From the NCBI RefSeq assembly GCF_031846185.1, contig NZ_JAVRIF010000012.1, forward strand, positions 46,182-110,181: a DNA stretch of 64,000 nucleotides. The letters are read 5' to 3'. The stretch's first letter is position 1, and the number at the start of each line of letters is the position of its first letter. The stretch is from Thalassotalea_H castellviae. Lineage in GTDB: Bacteria > Pseudomonadota > Gammaproteobacteria > Enterobacterales > Alteromonadaceae. The translations under genes were made by a program, and so were the position numbers. Below, one piece after another: positions 54,749-63,937 of the stretch. Below the pieces are notes generated by a model that was not told the origin of the DNA, did not search any database, and saw nothing but the letters and a program-made list of their open reading frames with translations.

Positions 54749-55054
54749 ATGAATAAGCAAATATTTAATTTAATTGCCATTATTTTCACCGTCATTTCAT
54801 TTCACTCTATCGCTAACAATGAGGTAACAGCAGAATCGAGTCAAACTGCTGAAACCCTGTTGGTGATCGATATCAATAATGCTAAGCCAAAAGACTTAGT
54901 AACGTTGAAAGGCGTAGGGATGAAAAAAGCGCAAGCGATAATCAGTTATCGTCAAACCAATGGCCCTTTTGCTTCAATCGAAGATTTATTGAAAGTACAA
55001 GGTATTGGCAAACATGTATTAGCTGAAAATAAGAATCGATTGAAACTGAAGTAA
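54749..55054 (+). CDS. ComEA-like helix-hairpin-helix protein
   Basis: A 101-residue exported protein: signal peptide (QIFNLIAIIFTVISFHSIA) and a ComEA-type double helix-hairpin-helix (INNAKPKDLVTLKGVGMKKA; GPFASIEDLLKVQGIGKHVL). Such proteins bind double-stranded DNA in the periplasm and help natural transformation in some species. Length equals the short gammaproteobacterial ComEA. AAGGA precedes the ATG. Confidence 0.88.
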   Translation: MNKQIFNLIAIIFTVISFHSIANNEVTAESSQTAETLLVIDINNAKPKDLVTLKGVGMKKAQAIISYRQTNGPFASIEDLLKVQGIGKHVLAENKNRLKLK

Positions 55055-55189
55055 ACAGATGACATTGATGCAATTTTGACCCTTTAAGTACTAAACACCT
55101 CAGTTTAGTACTTATCAAATAATAGGTATTAAAGTTCACATTCTCCCCTGTTATAATTCCCGTAAGTTTCCCACTAAATAAAATAATTA

Positions 55190-55663
55190 ATGAACTATAT
55201 CCCTTTAGATGAATTTAAATACGCTTGGATTTTCCGTCATAAAAGCTTAGCCATCGACAGTAAAGAATTAAACAAAATCAAGCCAATGGCAGAGCAAAGA
55301 GCGATGGTTTTATGGGATAGTTTTATTAGTAAACAAGCTGATCATCCTGATTTTTTCAAACAAGGTGATTGGGCTTTTGATAAGGCGAATTGGCATGAAT
55401 CAGGAAAATGGGAAGGTATTTGGGACAGCGATGAAGCAGCATTACCTGATGCAATTTTAGAAAATATTCAATGGGATCCTAATACCATTGTTTACTATTG
55501 TATTAATCGAAAGCTAGTGATTGAAACAACTTGGCTTACTTTCAAAAACTGCTGGAAAAATTTTTTATTTATCGATGATGGCACCATTTTAATTGGCAAG
55601 AAACGCGCAGAAGCAATTCAATTTAAGTCCAATGGGCAATTTAAAATTGGTAAAAAATCGTAG
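55190..55663 (+). CDS. DUF2947 family protein
   Basis: A 157-residue soluble protein with the family-like start NYIPLDEFKYAWIFRHKSLA and MAEQRAMVLWDSFI. It is rich in tryptophan and aspartate (WEGIWDSDEAALPDAI). DUF2947 proteins are known from Vibrio, Shewanella and relatives, with no assigned function. No signal peptide. It is convergent with the outer membrane protein gene. Confidence 0.75.
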   Translation: MNYIPLDEFKYAWIFRHKSLAIDSKELNKIKPMAEQRAMVLWDSFISKQADHPDFFKQGDWAFDKANWHESGKWEGIWDSDEAALPDAILENIQWDPNTIVYYCINRKLVIETTWLTFKNCWKNFLFIDDGTILIGKKRAEAIQFKSNGQFKIGKKS

Positions 55664-55694
55664 CAATACCAACATGGTAAATCAGGATACTAAT

Positions 55695-55723
55695 GAGTTA
55701 AAATAACAGTGTTACTTTAACTC
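55695..55723. terminator. Hairpin between convergent genes
   Basis: GAGTTAAAATAAC (55695-55707) pairs with GTTACTTTAACTC (55711-55723) with one mismatch around AGT. It covers the stop codon of the outer membrane protein gene. No T-tract follows, so the function is likely but not certain. Confidence 0.45.
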
Positions 55724-56309
55724 CTGAATAAACTTGACTGTCGGCTTGCCAATATTCACCATCTATTTGCCGATAACGAGCAAAACCTTCAACAACAATC
55801 TGATCAAATTTAACCCCCACGCCTGAGCCAATATAGCCATCTATATCATTGGAACTATCGTAATCTTGATAATAGTCAGCATAACTATGATGTTGAGTAT
55901 AACCATCGGTGGCAAGGTAAGTTAAAAATTCACTAAAGGTTAAATTATGATCATATTCATCTTTATCGCGATCACTTAATACCATTTCGCCAAAATCAAA
56001 ACCAAGTTCCGCATAAACAAAGATATCGTCAAAGTAACCAAATTTTATCCCCAAATCCCACGCTAAATAATGATGTTCAATCGATAAATCATCTGTCACT
56101 TTTGCATTGCCAAGTGAACTGTTAATTGCCAAGCCAACTGATGAGTTTGGATTTATTAACCAATACTCACTACCAATGCCATTAATATAATCGCCATCGT
56201 TAAATTCACTCTTTAGAAAAAAACCGATTTGTTGATCTATTGAAGCTACGGCCAAATGGCATACAAGTAACAGAATTAAACCAATAATACGATGACAAAA
56301 ATAAGACAT
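55698..56309 (-). CDS. Outer membrane beta-barrel-like protein
   Basis: A 203-residue protein with a signal peptide (HRIIGLILLLVCHLAVAS) and alternating amphipathic strands (YLAWDLGIKFGYFDDIFVYA; VVEGFARYRQIDGEYWQ), ending in a terminal phenylalanine (KVTLLF) as expected for outer membrane barrels. It has an acidic loop DSSNDIDGYIG. I do not recognise a family name. It is probably a small surface barrel. Confidence 0.65.
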   Translation of the reverse strand: MSYFCHRIIGLILLLVCHLAVASIDQQIGFFLKSEFNDGDYINGIGSEYWLINPNSSVGLAINSSLGNAKVTDDLSIEHHYLAWDLGIKFGYFDDIFVYAELGFDFGEMVLSDRDKDEYDHNLTFSEFLTYLATDGYTQHHSYADYYQDYDSSNDIDGYIGSGVGVKFDQIVVEGFARYRQIDGEYWQADSQVYSGVKVTLLF

Positions 56310-56421
56310 TTAACTTCCACTGTTTAAAAAAGACAAAATATAAAAAACAAATTAGTGCGGCTAACAAGTATGAAAAAAAGCACTACCTAAAGATTCATTT
56401 CTTTCATGAATCACTAAATAA

Positions 56422-56850
56422 TTAGCATTTCCCAATATTATCTTCATACACTTGAGTAATACTCGATACGCTCACCAGCAAGCAACCGGATGAAATATCC
56501 ACTTTTTGTTTTTGAATTAACGTAAATGCACCTAATTCAGGCGTATACAAATGGTACTCATAGGCTTTACTATCCCCTTCTGATAAACGGGTAAATAAGC
56601 CACCAAAAACCGCACCGACAATTGCACCACTGATAATATCATCACTATTACCATCCGCTTGATCAAGAGCACCTATAATGCTGCCGCCAATTATACCTGA
56701 TGGAACATCAGAAGCGAGCTGTACTTCTTTTCTATGACTGACTTCTGCGTAATATTCTTGAATCACTAAATTTTGATTGTCGCGATTAACGCCGTTAGTG
56801 CTACAACCAGTGATTAACATACTAAATAAAATATATGGTAAAAATTTCAT
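56422..56850 (-). CDS. Lipoprotein with glycine-zipper segment
   Basis: A 142-residue lipoprotein: lipobox in LFSMLITGCSTN (cysteine 16) and a glycine-zipper-like stretch (IIGGSIIGALDQADGNSDDI then SGAIVGAVFGGLF). Such proteins resemble the small outer membrane lipoproteins of the SlyB type. Two cysteines near the end (SSGC, IGKC) may form a disulfide. It is transcribed alone. Confidence 0.7.
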   Translation of the reverse strand: MKFLPYILFSMLITGCSTNGVNRDNQNLVIQEYYAEVSHRKEVQLASDVPSGIIGGSIIGALDQADGNSDDIISGAIVGAVFGGLFTRLSEGDSKAYEYHLYTPELGAFTLIQKQKVDISSGCLLVSVSSITQVYEDNIGKC

Positions 56851-56973
56851 GGGCTACTCAACTGTAATTAAAACCTATTTAAAGGCGGTGTAATTGAGTT
56901 TATTATTTCAATAACGGCTGTTAGTTTCAGTTACAAAGATGTTAAAAATGACGAGTAGAATGTTAAAAATTGT

Positions 56974-57018
56974 AAGCAGGCAATGGTTTAAGTTGTAGCA
57001 ATAAGCTATTACCTGCTT
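56974..57018 (-). terminator. Probable terminator of the AI-2E family gene
   Basis: AAGCAGGCAAT (56974-56984) pairs with ATTACCTGCTT (57008-57018) with one mismatch around a long loop. On the minus strand AATTTTTAAC follows. Position matches the end of the permease gene at 57052. Confidence 0.5.
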
Positions 57019-57051
57019 GGTGTTATTCGATCGGATATTTAACGAATAGAC

Positions 57052-58128
57052 TTATACTGTCTTCGTTTTTTCAACCATTTCTTCGCTCGAATATTCGGAT
57101 AAGTTCTCACCCGAAAGCATCACCGCAAGCCAACGACCTTCTTTTGATGTTTCCAAGGCTATTTTAATGATCATGGTTAAAGGAACCGACAGGAGCATCC
57201 CCACCGTGCCTAATAACCAGCCCCAAAATATTAAAGATAAAAATACGACTAAAGTTGATAAACCTAGGCCTCTTCCTAAAAATCGAGGCTCTACCGCATT
57301 GCCCATCACGGTATTAATCACTAAATAACCTAAGCCAATAAAACCGGCTTCCGGTGCACCAAGTTGTAATACGGCAAGCGACATGGCCGGAACAGCCGCA
57401 ATAATTGAACCGATATTAGGAATATAATTGAGTAAAAATGCTAACACCCCCCACAACAAGGGGAAATCTAAACCAAACGCCCAAAGCATAATAGAAACAC
57501 ATGCACCAGTTGCTATACTGACTAAGGTTTTAATCGCTAAATAATTATTCACTGATGATAAAAAACGATCAATTTGTCTCATGCGCATTTGCGGATCATC
57601 AAACGCTAAATGTAGCTTTTTCGGCATTGAAGAGGCTTCTGACAACATAAAAACGACAGTAATAATGATTAAAAATAAATTTGCCATAACATTGCCCAAA
57701 CCACTTAACATATCTGCAGCAAGACCCATAGCTGCCGCAGGATCAACATATTCAGTGATCAGCTCCGAAGAGAGGATAATGTTGTAAGAAGCAAGTTTTT
57801 CGATTACCCAGGCTAACTGAACCGTTAATTGCGCTCGGTATACTGGCATTAACGCGGATAATTCAGTTAATGATTTTCCAACTAATCCCGCTAACGATAA
57901 GACAATAATAACAAACATTAAAATCACCAATAACACGGCAATGCCTTTTGGCACTTTATATTTTTGTGCATTAGTCACTAATGGATTACAAATAATAGCG
58001 ATAAAGGTTGAAAGTAAAAACGGTACTAAAATATTGGTTGCTGTTTTCACACCCGCTAAAACAACAAATAATGCTGCAGTCACTAATAACGCTTTCATTA
58101 CGCCATTGGTATTTTCAAGAGAAGCCAT
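57052..58128 (-). CDS. AI-2E family (PerM-like) membrane protein
   Basis: About 358 residues from ATG 58128, with about eight transmembrane helices. The family pattern is FVVLAGVKTATNILVPFLLS near the start and LGLDFPLLWGVLAFLLNYIP plus NIGSIIAAVPA in the second half. AI-2E family members include PerM/YdiK/YhhT and the AI-2 exporter TqsA; some act in Na+ or H+ exchange. The substrate is unknown. An upstream stretch of 23 codons is in frame but has no family similarity. It lies downstream of the ybbP-type gene. Confidence 0.85.
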   Translation of the reverse strand: MASLENTNGVMKALLVTAALFVVLAGVKTATNILVPFLLSTFIAIICNPLVTNAQKYKVPKGIAVLLVILMFVIIVLSLAGLVGKSLTELSALMPVYRAQLTVQLAWVIEKLASYNIILSSELITEYVDPAAAMGLAADMLSGLGNVMANLFLIIITVVFMLSEASSMPKKLHLAFDDPQMRMRQIDRFLSSVNNYLAIKTLVSIATGACVSIMLWAFGLDFPLLWGVLAFLLNYIPNIGSIIAAVPAMSLAVLQLGAPEAGFIGLGYLVINTVMGNAVEPRFLGRGLGLSTLVVFLSLIFWGWLLGTVGMLLSVPLTMIIKIALETSKEGRWLAVMLSGENLSEYSSEEMVEKTKTV

Positions 58129-58212
58129 AAGTAAATTTTTATTTTTTTGATAATAGTTAAAACTATACGGTAAAAGCGTTATGAAAAACAGATACAATCA
58201 TGGATAGAAAAT

Positions 58213-58251
58213 AAAAATCCCGTTATTTATTATTTAATTAACGGGATTTAA
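58213..58251 (-). terminator. Terminator of the ABC transporter operon
   Basis: AAATCCCGTTA (58215-58225) and TAACGGGATTT (58239-58249) pair; on the minus strand TTTTTATTTTC follows. It lies just after the permease gene ending at 58294. Confidence 0.88.
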
Positions 58252-58293
58252 AAGGATTATTGCTGTCAAACTAATCAAATCGACAAAAAGAAA

Positions 58294-60843
58294 TTACATC
58301 GTTCTGCGGATCAAAGTTACGCTGGTCAAATTTAACAAGCGATAACAACTGAGCATGCCTATAAAACCGACAAATGCAGCACCGGATAAAATTCCCACTA
58401 ACCAATATGAAAAATGAAAGCTCCCTGTCATGTCAAAAGTTTGCGTTTGTAAAAAGAAAACGCCAATTTCCATGCCGATACTCGCCATCAAACCTGCAAT
58501 GCCTCCTAAGGCAATAAACTCAAATAAGATGCTATTTCGTAATAAACTCCCCTTCGCCCCAAGTGTACGTAAGATGGCCAATTCTCTTTCTCGCTCTTCC
58601 ATACTCGCTTGTACTTGAGCGACTAACACTAAACTGCCAGCAAGAACAACTAACACTAAAATTAACTCAATGGCGATAGTGACTTGTTCAATCATTTGGT
58701 TCAACTGCTTCATGATATTATCAAAATCAATCATTGAAATAGTTGGATACTGTCCAATGAGTTGATAAAACGCGTCTTTTTTCTCTGGTGCAACATTCCA
58801 AGCAGATATTGACGTAGCAGGAAAGTCAGCCAGCACAGATTGATTAAAGATCATAATAAAATTGAGTTGACGTGTTTTCCAATTAACTTCTCGTAAACTG
58901 GTCACCGATGCGGAAATTTCGCGGCCGCCAATATTAAACGCTAATTCATCACCTAATTTAATATCAAGCCGCTCCGCAACGCCTGACTCTACTGAAACTT
59001 GCGGGGTTGTATCGCCTTTCTGCCACCATTCCCCTTCGAGAATTTTATTTTGTTGTGGCAAGTCATGTAACCAAGTTAAGCCAAGCTCTCGCCCCATTCC
59101 TCTTCGACCTTCGGGTTCAGAATCTTGCGTTTCTTTTTCTTCCTCTTCCGATAAATCTTGATCTTTATTATCTTTGATACGAATGGTTTGCTCACCATTG
59201 ATTGACGTTAACCGACCTCGGTATACCGCAAAAAAGCCTCGGTGTGGAATATCGTTTTCTTCAGTGAAGCGTTCAAGTGGCGCAATTTGCTCTTGGGTAA
59301 TATTCACCAAATATTGATTCGGTGTATCTTCTGGAAACTGAGCTTGCCACTCGTCAATAATCGATGTTTTCATTACGGTAATTAATAATAATAACTTTAT
59401 CGCAATAGTAAAACTGACTAATTGAACACTGTTTTCATTGGCGCGTCGTTTTAAGTTTGCTAACGCTAAATGCCATGATTGTCCCGCCTTTGTGCCGACA
59501 CTCCGGCCAGCATTCATCACCAAACGACCTAATCCGAGCAATATAATAGAAACCAATAAACCACCGGCTAATAAAGAAAAACTCATAATGATGTCGCCAC
59601 TAAACATTAACAATAAAGTCAGTAGCGCGACTAAAGGGATTAATTGATGCCAACCAAATTTAACATTTTTTGGCGTTGAGAAACCCCGGATAACCGACAG
59701 TGGTGAAGTATGAATTAAGGTTTTTATCGGATGAATAGCAAAAGCTACGGCGCATAAAAGGCCAGTGACAATCGCAGTAATGAAAGGTGTAAACGTAAGC
59801 GGTGAATCATCCAATGACAAATACTGTTCAATGGCATTCGCCCCTAGGAGAAGTAACACGTAACCTAAGAACAAGCCCGCGCCAATGCTAATAACACTTA
59901 ATAAAGTCCAATGTAAGCAATACAGTTTACGAACATGTGAAATTGATGCACCAAGAGCTCTAAATACGGCAACAACGGATTGATGACGTTGTCCGTAGCG
60001 TCTACTAGCAACCGCAACCGCAACCGCTGCTAAGACAATACCCAACATACTCGCTAACGATAAAAACCGCTCAGCGCTATCAAGGGTAGTTGATAAACGA
60101 TTTTGCGCGCGCTTAGCATCATACCAACGTTGGGTATCGTTAACCTGAGGTTTTATCCATTCATCAAATGTTTCTATTGCTTGAGGATCACCAGCAAACA
60201 AATAAGAATGCCACATGCGACTCCCTGGTTGGACAATATCAGTTGCTGGGAGGTCTTCAATATTCATTAAGATGGTCGGCCCTGCCACTAAAAAGCGATA
60301 AGAGCGATCGGGAATATTCGTCAAAATACCGGCAATCTTTAATGGGGCTACGCCAATTTCTACGGTATCGCCAATTTCTACACCTAACCGACTGAGCACA
60401 CTGCGTTCCACCCATAACTCACCACGAGCGGGTCCACCAACTACCTCTTCCACACCGTTGATGGCACGTTGAATTTTTAATTCACCGCGTAAAGGATAAT
60501 TAGTGGAAACAGCATCAAGTTCACTGAGTAACATATTGTCACCAAAAAAGACCATCGAATCGGTGGAGGCTTTTAACGCAACATTTAGATTTAACGCTTC
60601 ACTTTTAGAAATAAATTTTTCATCAATCGGACTGCTTGCCCCAAAGACACGATCGGCGGCGATGGTATTCGTACTATTGGCGACGATGGCGTGTTTTATT
60701 TGGCCTGAAAACCCCGTTAATGAAAAAACAGTCGCAACCGCTAAAACAATTGCCAAGAAGATTATAGTTAATTCGCCTCGACGTAATTCATGATCAAGTA
60801 AACGCAATGATTGTTTGTACCAGATGTTATTTGAACTTGTCAT
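58294..60843 (-). CDS. ybbP: ABC transporter permease YbbP-like (FtsX domains)
   Basis: An 849-residue FtsX/MacB-type permease with an N-terminal helix, a large periplasmic domain and two FtsX modules (LASMLGIVLAAVAVAVASRR; ELILVLVVLAGSLVLVAQVQ). These transporters extract lipids or other molecules from the membrane instead of importing solutes. The middle periplasmic part contains an acidic run (KDNKDQDLSEEEEKETQDSE). It forms an operon with the ATPase gene (two-base gap) and is divergent from tesA, as ybbAP is in E. coli. Members of this family have been linked to lipid or toxin export. Confidence 0.9.
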   Translation of the reverse strand: MTSSNNIWYKQSLRLLDHELRRGELTIIFLAIVLAVATVFSLTGFSGQIKHAIVANSTNTIAADRVFGASSPIDEKFISKSEALNLNVALKASTDSMVFFGDNMLLSELDAVSTNYPLRGELKIQRAINGVEEVVGGPARGELWVERSVLSRLGVEIGDTVEIGVAPLKIAGILTNIPDRSYRFLVAGPTILMNIEDLPATDIVQPGSRMWHSYLFAGDPQAIETFDEWIKPQVNDTQRWYDAKRAQNRLSTTLDSAERFLSLASMLGIVLAAVAVAVASRRYGQRHQSVVAVFRALGASISHVRKLYCLHWTLLSVISIGAGLFLGYVLLLLGANAIEQYLSLDDSPLTFTPFITAIVTGLLCAVAFAIHPIKTLIHTSPLSVIRGFSTPKNVKFGWHQLIPLVALLTLLLMFSGDIIMSFSLLAGGLLVSIILLGLGRLVMNAGRSVGTKAGQSWHLALANLKRRANENSVQLVSFTIAIKLLLLITVMKTSIIDEWQAQFPEDTPNQYLVNITQEQIAPLERFTEENDIPHRGFFAVYRGRLTSINGEQTIRIKDNKDQDLSEEEEKETQDSEPEGRRGMGRELGLTWLHDLPQQNKILEGEWWQKGDTTPQVSVESGVAERLDIKLGDELAFNIGGREISASVTSLREVNWKTRQLNFIMIFNQSVLADFPATSISAWNVAPEKKDAFYQLIGQYPTISMIDFDNIMKQLNQMIEQVTIAIELILVLVVLAGSLVLVAQVQASMEERERELAILRTLGAKGSLLRNSILFEFIALGGIAGLMASIGMEIGVFFLQTQTFDMTGSFHFSYWLVGILSGAAFVGFIGMLSCYRLLNLTSVTLIRRTM

Positions 60844-60845
60844 GG

Positions 60846-61592
60846 TTAACCTACATTTGCTGCTGAATTTTCTTGACTAACATAAACACTGTTTTCTGAC
60901 GCTTGGGTGAGTACACCACTGTCCATTTCTACTTGTCGCTGACAACGAGCAGCAAGCTTAGGATCATGAGTCACCAGCACTAAGGTAGTGCCTAATTGTT
61001 CATTTAAGTCAAATAACAACTCGGTTATATGTAAGCCTGTTTTGGTATCTAAATTTCCTGTAGGTTCATCGGCAAACAAAATATCCGGTTGACTAATAAA
61101 AGCTCTCGCAATCGCAACTCTTTGCTGTTCTCCACCCGAAAGTTGTGACGGATAATGATCAAGCCTGTCAGCCAAGCCTACTTTTTCTAATAATTCTATG
61201 CCGCGTTGCTCAGCTTCATCAATATTGGCTAACTCTGCAGGCAGCATCACATTTTCAAGAGCCGTTAAACTATTTATTAATAAGAATTGTTGAAAGATAA
61301 AACCAACATGATTTGCACGAACTTGACTACGTTGTTCTTCATTAAGCTGGTGTAATGCATGGTTTTTAAGATAAACTTCTCCAGACGTTGGTAAATCAAG
61401 CCCGGCTAAAATGGATAACAAGGTGGTTTTTCCTGAGCCTGATGAGCCAACAATCGCGATGGTTTCACCATTGTTTACCATTAAATTAGTCGGCTGTAAT
61501 AACGCTAAGGTTTTACCTTCTAACTGTACTGATTTGGTAAGAGAACTAACTTTTAATATGCTTTCGGCTTTTAATTCGGATTGGACCTTCAT
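60846..61592 (-). CDS. ybbA: ABC transporter ATP-binding protein YbbA-like
   Basis: A 248-residue ABC ATPase of the LolD/MacB type. Walker A GSSGSGKTTLL, signature LSGGEQQRVAIARAF, Walker B DILFADEPTGNLDTKTG and the H-loop LVTHDPKLA are intact. It pairs with the FtsX-type permease encoded two bases downstream. Its ATG (61592-61590) overlaps that of divergent tesA, so each gene's promoter must lie inside the other. Confidence 0.95.
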   Translation of the reverse strand: MKVQSELKAESILKVSSLTKSVQLEGKTLALLQPTNLMVNNGETIAIVGSSGSGKTTLLSILAGLDLPTSGEVYLKNHALHQLNEEQRSQVRANHVGFIFQQFLLINSLTALENVMLPAELANIDEAEQRGIELLEKVGLADRLDHYPSQLSGGEQQRVAIARAFISQPDILFADEPTGNLDTKTGLHITELLFDLNEQLGTTLVLVTHDPKLAARCQRQVEMDSGVLTQASENSVYVSQENSAANVG

Positions 61593-62208
61593 GAAAAAAT
61601 ACTCATCTATTGCTTTATTTCTTTTTGGCTATTTAACCTTAATGACCACCAGTTGGGCAACTAGTTCTATCTTATTATTAGGAGATAGTGTCAGTGCAGG
61701 CTATGGAATGGAAGAAAAACAAGGCTGGGTGCATCTATTAAACGAACGATTAATGGCTAAAAAATTACCTTACAAAATTATTAATGCCAGTGTCAGTGGT
61801 GAAACCACAGCCGGCGGTTTATCTCGGCTTGAAGGGGTATTGAAAGAGAATAAAGTTGACCATTTGATCATTGAGTTAGGCGGTAATGATGGTTTACGCG
61901 GTTACCCCCCTAAATCAATCAAAAAAAATTTGTTACAAATGATAAACATAGCGAAACAAAAAGCTATTCCCGTTAGTTTAATGAAAATTAAAATCACGCC
62001 AAATTATGGCACAAGATATTTAAAAATGTTTGAAGCAGTGTTTGATGAGGTAGCTGAAGAAACGAATAGCACTTTGTTACCTTTTTTTATGGAACAAGTG
62101 GCATTAGATTCTGATTTAATGCAACAAGATGGCATTCATCCCAATATTAAAGCGCAACCTATCATTGCTACTTATGTTGAAAAACAATTAACTCATTTAA
62201 TGGAATAG
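61591..62208 (+). CDS. tesA: Arylesterase/acyl-CoA thioesterase I (TesA family)
   Basis: A 205-residue SGNH hydrolase with signal peptide (SSIALFLFGYLTLMTTSWA). The blocks ILLLGDSVSAGYGM (nucleophile serine), NASVSGETTAGG, ELGGNDGLRG and DGIHPNIKAQ (catalytic Asp-x-x-His) are all present. TesA hydrolyses acyl-CoA and acyl esters in the periplasm. The ATG at 61591 has GGA five bases upstream and is preferred over an in-frame upstream extension, which only runs antisense through ybbA. Gene order ybbA/tesA matches E. coli. Confidence 0.95.
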   Translation: MKKYSSIALFLFGYLTLMTTSWATSSILLLGDSVSAGYGMEEKQGWVHLLNERLMAKKLPYKIINASVSGETTAGGLSRLEGVLKENKVDHLIIELGGNDGLRGYPPKSIKKNLLQMINIAKQKAIPVSLMKIKITPNYGTRYLKMFEAVFDEVAEETNSTLLPFFMEQVALDSDLMQQDGIHPNIKAQPIIATYVEKQLTHLME

Positions 62209-62221
62209 GTATAAAACACTC

Positions 62222-63799
62222 ATGGAATTTATTTGGATTTTATTTGCTTTCGCTTGCGGATTTATTGCAAAACTAGCCAGTTTACCCCCTTCTATTGGCT
62301 ATTTATTAGCTGGTTTTATTTTGAACTTTTTAGGTTTTCAAGCCGACAACTTAGTGCTAGAACTTGCCAATATCGGTATCACATTAATGTTATTCACCAT
62401 TGGCTTAAAATTAAATATATCTGATTTAGCGAAAAAAGAAGTGTGGGCAGGTAGTATTTCCCATTCACTGATTTGGCTAATTGCTGGCTGCTTGTTTTTA
62501 AAAGGGTTAGCCTTTGCTAGCATCCCATTTATTTCGTCAATCACCTATCAATCAGCTGGACTAATCATTTTCGCATTATCGTTTAGTAGCACGGTTTGCG
62601 TGGTCAAATTATTAGAAGATCATGGTGAAATGAAAACACGCCACGGTAAACTTGCCGTGGGTATTCTTGTCATGCAAGATATTTTTGCGGTGATTTTTCT
62701 TGTCGCTGCAACGGGTAAAATACCATCGGTGTGGGCTGTTCTCTTATTACTATTAATTCCCTTAAAACCACTTTTCTCTAAACTAATTGATAAAGTCGGC
62801 CATGGTGAATTAATCCCGCTGATGGGCTTTTTCTTAGCATTCGGAGCATACGAGTTATTCGAACTAGTCAGTGTAAAGGGTGATTTAGGCGCTTTATTAG
62901 CAGGTATGTATTTAGCTAGTCATAGTAAAGCAACCGAGATTAATAAATCATTATTGAGTTTTAAAGACATTTTTCTTATTGGCTTCTTTTTATCGATAGG
63001 TTTTGCTGCGTTACCCACGTGGGAAATGTTAGGTATTGCCATATTACTCACCCTAATGCTGCCGTTTAAATTCCTATTATTCTTCTATTTATTTAACCGC
63101 TTTAGATTGAGGGCTAGAACTTCATTTTTAAGCGCTTTAGCGTTAACTAACTTTAGTGAATTTGGTTTGATTGTCGCGGCAATTAGTACAAAATCTAACT
63201 GGTTAGATAAAGAATGGTTAGTGATATTATCATTAGCCGTTTCGATCTCTTTTGTCATTACCAATGTGTTATATAATTATGCTCATGACTTTTATGCGCA
63301 ATATAAATCTTTATTCAATCGTTTTCAGCATCCAAAGAAATTACCCGAAGATAGCTTTGTTCAACCATGTGACGCACCGGTCGTTATTATTGGTATGGGG
63401 CGAGTTGGTATGGGGGCTTATAAAGCCCTTGAAATGCAAACCCCCAATCAAGCCTGGGGATTAGATACCGATAAAACTAAACTTGCTTTATTACATGATA
63501 TGAATATTCGTGCATATCAAGGAGACGCTGAAGACGCCGACTTTTGGGAAAATATCGACTTAGATCAAATCAAATTAGTGTTACTTGCCCTGCCTTCGGT
63601 CCAAGACATCATGAATATCACCTCTCAACTCCAACATGCTAAGTTTAAGGGTAAGATAGCCGCTATCGCGCGATACGATGATGAAAGAGAAGCCTTAGAA
63701 AAGTTTGGTGTAGATAAAGTATTTAACTTTTATAGCGAAGCGGGTGTAGGTTTTGCTGAAGAAAGTATTAATTTAGTTAAAGGACAATTACCGAATTAA
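62222..63799 (+). CDS. Kef/YbaL-type cation:proton antiporter
   Basis: A 525-residue CPA2 family protein: about twelve transmembrane helices (SIGYLLAGFILNFLG near the start; ALLAGMYLASHSKATEINKS) followed by a C-terminal RCK_N nucleotide-binding domain (VVIIGMGRVGMGAYKALE near residue 388). These are potassium-efflux/proton exchange systems controlled by NAD(H) or glutathione adducts. Gap to tesA is 13 bases, suggesting co-transcription. Confidence 0.88.
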   Translation: MEFIWILFAFACGFIAKLASLPPSIGYLLAGFILNFLGFQADNLVLELANIGITLMLFTIGLKLNISDLAKKEVWAGSISHSLIWLIAGCLFLKGLAFASIPFISSITYQSAGLIIFALSFSSTVCVVKLLEDHGEMKTRHGKLAVGILVMQDIFAVIFLVAATGKIPSVWAVLLLLLIPLKPLFSKLIDKVGHGELIPLMGFFLAFGAYELFELVSVKGDLGALLAGMYLASHSKATEINKSLLSFKDIFLIGFFLSIGFAALPTWEMLGIAILLTLMLPFKFLLFFYLFNRFRLRARTSFLSALALTNFSEFGLIVAAISTKSNWLDKEWLVILSLAVSISFVITNVLYNYAHDFYAQYKSLFNRFQHPKKLPEDSFVQPCDAPVVIIGMGRVGMGAYKALEMQTPNQAWGLDTDKTKLALLHDMNIRAYQGDAEDADFWENIDLDQIKLVLLALPSVQDIMNITSQLQHAKFKGKIAAIARYDDEREALEKFGVDKVFNFYSEAGVGFAEESINLVKGQLPN

Positions 63800-63826
63800 G
63801 TCGTCATTTTACCCAAGATTCATATT

Positions 63827-63866
63827 CGCTTTACTATTTAAGCCTTAAAATAGTAAAGCGCTTTAC
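63827..63866. repeat. Inverted repeat and palindrome after the antiporter gene
   Basis: CGCTTTACTATTTAAG (63827-63842) pairs with CTTAAAATAGTAAAGCG (63844-63860) with one bulged A. The right arm overlaps a perfect 14-base palindrome, GTAAAGCGCTTTAC (63853-63866). No T-tract follows. It may be part of the antiporter transcript end or a protein-binding site. Confidence 0.5.
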
Positions 63867-63896
63867 GGGGGGTTGCGAAACCTAAAAAATAGCAAC

Positions 63897-63925
63897 AAAA
63901 AAGCCGACATTATGTCGGCTTTTTT
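63897..63925. terminator. Bidirectional terminator
   Basis: AGCCGACA and TGTCGGCT pair around TA, with A and T tracts on both sides. It can end the Kef-type gene on the plus strand and the tRNA-Glu transcript on the minus strand. Confidence 0.9.
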
Positions 63926-63937
63926 GTACTTGAAAAG

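Noticed and set aside
61411..61590. Upstream extension of the tesA frame
   Set aside because: It is antisense to the Walker A region of ybbA and has no signal peptide; the start at 61591 gives a standard TesA precursor.
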